Shown here: positions 61,178 to 64,000 of the stretch, in pieces | How the letters are laid out: each line of letters starts with the position of its first letter | How positions within the stretch are numbered: position 1 is the stretch's first letter | Made by a program: the position numbers and the translations under genes | Source: Alsobacter ponti | Lineage (GTDB): Bacteria; Pseudomonadota; Alphaproteobacteria; Rhizobiales; Beijerinckiaceae | DNA: 64,000 nucleotides | Assembly (NCBI RefSeq): GCF_024294805.1 | Contig: NZ_JANCLU010000017.1 | Location: forward strand, 53,806 to 117,805 | Reading direction: 5' to 3' | The notes under the pieces: generated by a model | What the model saw: only the letters and a program-made list of their open reading frames with translations | Told to the model about the DNA's origin: nothing | The model's database searches: none

Positions 61178-62956
61178 CTATCGCAGCGGCCAGACGAGCA
61201 TCACCATCGGCACACCGACGAGGACGACCATCAGCGACAGCGGCAGCCCCAGTCGCCAGTAGTCGCCGAAGCGGTAGCCGCCCGGCCCCATGACCAGCGT
61301 GTTGCACTGGTGGCCGATGGGCGTGAGGAAATCGCACGCCGCGCCGATGGCGACCGCCATCAGGAACGCGTCCGGCCGCAGCCCGAGGTCTCTCGCGAAG
61401 CTCGCCGCGATGGGGGCCATGACCAGCACGGTCGCCGCATTGTTGAGGAACGGCGTCACCGCCATCGCCGCCAGCATCACCAGCGCGACCATGCCGGCCG
61501 GCGGCAGGCTCGCGCCGACATGCGACAGCCAGACGCCGACCAGCTCGGTCGCGCCGGTGGAACGCAGCGCGTCGCTGACCGGGATCAGCGCCCCCAGCAT
61601 GATGAGGATCGGCCACTCGATGGCGGCGTAGGCGTCGCGCAGCGGCAGCGCCCCCACCGCCACCATCGCCGCCGCCGCGCCGAAGAACCCGATCGCCACG
61701 GGCGTCACGCCGAAGGCCGTCAGCGTCATCGCCGCGGCCAGGATGAACAGGGTGACGAAGCCGCGCCGGACCTGCCCGAGGCGCAGGCGACGTTCCGCCA
61801 GCGGAAGGCAGCCCAGCGCCTTCAGCGTGTCGGGCAGTCGGGTGAGATTGCCCTGCAGAACCACGATGTCGCCGGTCTGCAGCGTGATGCTGCGCAGCCT
61901 CTCGGTGAAGCGCTGGCCGGAGCGGCTGACCGCGATGAGGTTGACGCCGAAGCGCCGGAACAGTTCGGCGCGCTGCGCCGACTGACCGCCCAGCGCCGAA
62001 TCCGGGCCGACGATGGCCTCGACGACGCCGATCTCGTCGGTCGCCTCGGCGGTGTCGGGCGTGTTGTCCTCGCGCGTCAGCTTCAGGTCGGCGCGCGCGA
62101 TCAGGCGTTCGAGGGCCGAGGGGTCGCCCTCCACAACCAGCGTGTCGTGTTCCCGCAGTTGCATGTCGGGGAGGGGGGAACTGCGCCGGTCCGCCCCACG
62201 GATCACCGTCGTCACCGTCACCTCGCCATCGGCGAAACGGTGGACGTCGGCGATCGAGGCGCCCACCAGCACGGAGCCGGGCGTCACGTGCGCTTCCGTC
62301 GTGTAATCCTTGATATCCAGCGCCGCATCGAGCGTCGCCATGCCCTTGCGGCCCTGGGGAATGAGGCGGTGGCCGAGCATCAGGACCACCATGCCGGAGG
62401 CGGCGATCACCACCCCGACCGGCGCGAAGTCGAACATGCCGAAGGGCTCGCCCGTCAGTTCGCCCCGCACCCGCGCCACGATGATGTTGGGCGAGGTGCC
62501 GACGAGCGTCATCAGCCCGCCGAGCAGCGCGCCAAACGACATCGGCATCAGCGTCGCCGAGGGGGAGGTATTGGCGCGGCGCGCCATCTGGAACGCGACC
62601 GGGATCAGCATGGCCAGCGCGCCGATGTTCTTCACGAAGGCGGACAGCAGCGTCACCGCGCCGGCGAGCACGGCGACCTGGCCGGTGACGGAGCGGATGC
62701 GCGGGGCGAGGGCCTGGAGGGCCACCTCCATCACGCCGGACCGCGCGACCGCGGCGCTGACCACCAGCGCGCTGCCCACGATGATGACGATGTCGTCGCT
62801 GAACCCCTGGAACGCCTTGTCGGGCGGTACGATCCCGACGCCCACCGAGACGAGCAGCGCGAGCGTCGCCACCATGTCGTAGCGCAGCCGCCCCCACACG
62901 AACAAACCCATCGTGCCGGCGAGGACGGCGAAGGCGAGCGCTTGCGGCGTTGTCAT
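61178..62956 (-). CDS. SLC13 family permease with two RCK-C (TrkA-C) domains
   Basis: The 592-residue protein has two helix sets (residues about 5-200 and 400-592) flanking a hydrophilic core with two TrkA-C-like regions (about 205-285 and 295-375: GSVLVGASIADVHRFADGEV and RRFGVNLIAVSRSGQRFTERL). This is the layout of DASS-type transporters; sulfate- and sulfur-oxyanion-specific members have it. The ATG at 62956 follows GGGGGAGCC; longer frames start in intergenic sequence. Together with SulP and sorAB it forms a sulfur-oxyanion region, although the substrate is inferred from context. Confidence 0.87.
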   Translation of the reverse strand: MTTPQALAFAVLAGTMGLFVWGRLRYDMVATLALLVSVGVGIVPPDKAFQGFSDDIVIIVGSALVVSAAVARSGVMEVALQALAPRIRSVTGQVAVLAGAVTLLSAFVKNIGALAMLIPVAFQMARRANTSPSATLMPMSFGALLGGLMTLVGTSPNIIVARVRGELTGEPFGMFDFAPVGVVIAASGMVVLMLGHRLIPQGRKGMATLDAALDIKDYTTEAHVTPGSVLVGASIADVHRFADGEVTVTTVIRGADRRSSPLPDMQLREHDTLVVEGDPSALERLIARADLKLTREDNTPDTAEATDEIGVVEAIVGPDSALGGQSAQRAELFRRFGVNLIAVSRSGQRFTERLRSITLQTGDIVVLQGNLTRLPDTLKALGCLPLAERRLRLGQVRRGFVTLFILAAAMTLTAFGVTPVAIGFFGAAAAMVAVGALPLRDAYAAIEWPILIMLGALIPVSDALRSTGATELVGVWLSHVGASLPPAGMVALVMLAAMAVTPFLNNAATVLVMAPIAASFARDLGLRPDAFLMAVAIGAACDFLTPIGHQCNTLVMGPGGYRFGDYWRLGLPLSLMVVLVGVPMVMLVWPLR

Positions 62957-63174
62957 GGGAGGCTCCGGGGGAGGGCTCCCGACAACGCACGAAGCCGAGT
63001 TTCGTCGCGGCCTATCCGGAGGGCAAAACACGCGACGAATGCCGAACCGAACGGCCCGACGGCGCGCGTCCGTTCAGATCCCGAACGCCGAGCCGTCCGG
63101 CCGCGAGTCATCGAGGGGCGATCCGGAATCGGTCTTCGTCGCGCGACAGGTGAGGCGACCCCTCCGCGAACGGG

Positions 63175-63393
63175 TCAGAACACCGAAGGGGGAAGCGCCG
63201 GGTGCGGCGGCCGCGAGGCCTCGCGGCCGCACTGCGCCACCTTGTCCCAGCTGCGCTGGACACGGAGTCGGGCGGCCGTCTCGGTCCAGAGGGCGCGGGC
63301 GTCATCCGCGCACACGTGGTCGCTGCTCATGAGGAGCTGGATCAGGGGGTCGGACAGCATGTCCTCGAGCCCCGGGTCTCGCATGGTCTGCAT
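63175..63393 (-). CDS. Small hypothetical protein
   Basis: A 72-residue soluble protein with no recognised domain: it begins MQTMRDPGLEDMLSDPLIQLLM and contains DDARALWTETAARLRVQR. An AGGGAGAG ribosome site sits at a good distance before the start, and an internal ATG at residue 4 is also possible. The final 20 residues are Pro- and Arg-rich and may not be part of a folded domain. I cannot exclude a chance frame. Confidence 0.5.
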   Translation of the reverse strand: MQTMRDPGLEDMLSDPLIQLLMSSDHVCADDARALWTETAARLRVQRSWDKVAQCGREASRPPHPALPPSVF

Positions 63394-63735
63394 GGCGCGC
63401 TCTCCCTGGTTGCGCGTACCACGTTGGACGCCAGATGCGGATCTTTCCGCTTCGCTCTCCTTGCAAACGCCTGCGCGAGGACTTCACGCGCCCCGCTACC
63501 GCCGCCGCTTATCCAAAAGGCTAACCGAAAAATCCTGCTTGCGCGAGGCAAAAACGACACAGAGAGGCGAATCGTCAGTTGGTCTTTTTCGTTGCAGCGC
63601 AACAGAAACGGCCGAACAGGGCGCGATTTCAGGAGCTTGCCGCGGCGCGGCAAGTCGGCCCGTCAATCTGAAAAAACAGTTCGGGCGCGCATGGCTGGCA
63701 TCCGCGGAAAGATGAAGCGAGTTCGAAAAACCCGT
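63394..63735. other. Gap upstream of rRNA promoter
   Basis: These 342 bases separate the small gene and the rRNA promoter. They become gradually AT-richer toward the promoter (63510-63700, with runs of A and T), as expected for an upstream activation region. No gene is supported. Confidence 0.45.
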
Positions 63736-63764
63736 TTGACAGGGTCGGTGGGTATCCCTATAAA
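63736..63764 (+). promoter_or_regulatory. rRNA operon promoter
   Basis: TTGACA (63736-63741), exactly 17 bases, then TATAAA (63759-63764): a near-consensus housekeeping promoter, preceded by AT-rich sequence. It drives the leader described next. Confidence 0.85.
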
Positions 63765-63897
63765 CCGGCTCACGAACGGCGGGCCACTTGCTGGCGCGCT
63801 GATGAGGCATCTTCGCTGTGAGCTGATTGGCCGCCAGGCCGCCAGGTCTGGAGCGGATTTGTTTTGTCGGCGGACGTCGTGATGCATCTTGTGATGC

Positions 63898-64000
63898 TGC
63901 TCTTTGACAACTGAATCGGAAGAAAGAGAAACGCGGACGGCGGAGTCCTTGCGCGGTTCGGGTTGGCTTCGGCTGGCCCGGATCGATGAAGACTTCGACT
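63898..64000 (+). other. rRNA operon leader with boxA (16S gene starts beyond the window)
   Basis: TGCTCTTTGACA at 63898-63909 matches the rRNA antitermination boxA. It is followed by the leader sequence ACTGAATCGGAAGAAAGAGA, which I recognise from the region just before 16S genes in alphaproteobacteria. The 16S start itself is not reached, so no rRNA gene is annotated. The leader continues off the right edge. Confidence 0.85.

Noticed and set aside
61310-63715. Rightward 801-codon open frame opposite the SLC13 gene
   Set aside because: Antisense shadow: Arg/Gln/His-rich, no domain, and it runs past the end of the SLC13 gene only by chance.
63898-64000. Partial 16S rRNA gene
   Set aside because: Only the leader with boxA is present; none of the conserved 16S 5' sequence is reached before base 64000.

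Overview
The window is about 64 kb of GC-rich DNA, and every recognisable gene fits a free-living alphaproteobacterium of the order Hyphomicrobiales (Rhizobiales). The evidence is the Omp25/31-type beta-barrel proteins that begin mature as ADLP, a Porin_2-type porin, a fused HPF and cold-shock protein, a PrtD-type type I exporter, a SorAB sulfite dehydrogenase, and a rRNA-operon leader at the right edge. I cannot name a genus from the sequence alone. No insertion sequence, phage gene, CRISPR array or tRNA was recognised.

Layout. 1-4584: end of a sugar ABC operon (partial binding protein, two permeases, Gfo/Idh/MocA oxidoreductase, ThuA-domain protein). 4847-8951: Tyr-rich lipoprotein, a beta-barrel OMP with a strong terminator, an acyl-CoA-ligase-like enzyme and a Bug-type binding protein. 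8976-12769: a CDP-deoxysugar set (rfbF opposite rfbG, C-methyltransferase, 3,5-epimerase). 12914-17851: an ICMT-like methyltransferase, then four paralogous OMP genes in tandem, each with its own promoter-like box and terminator; two of them form an exact-length 1,074-bp tandem unit. 17927-27501: two tandem PaaK-like ligases, then a surface-glycan decoration cluster (TylF-like, CmcI-like, Zn-finger and FkbM methyltransferases, GT61 and GT2 glycosyltransferases, sulfotransferase-like protein). 28042-29468: major porin.

29567-36516: a small unknown protein, a type I secretion ATPase and adaptor pair, a GH4 glycosidase, and a stress-like trio (HPF-CSD, alpha/beta hydrolase, ChaB). 36984-45309: a second sugar ABC operon with a variant amidohydrolase and a TIM-barrel epimerase, followed by kbl-tdh (threonine to glycine); both units carry the same upstream decamer and may share a regulator. 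45562-49308: a 916-residue secreted repeat protein and a rhodanese-ChrB protein. 49627-56933: a tightly packed eight-gene operon (NMT1-type ABC transporter, FAD oxidoreductase, CaiB-type CoA transferase, crotonase, 7Fe ferredoxin, LysR regulator) that looks like an uncharacterised uptake and catabolism pathway. 57324-62956: sulfur-oxyanion region with sorAB divergent from an ArsR regulator whose two cysteines match persulfide sensors, then SulP and SLC13 transporters. 63736-64000: promoter, boxA and leader of a rRNA operon whose 16S gene lies just outside.

All functional calls come from reading the sequence and recalling family features; no database search was run.
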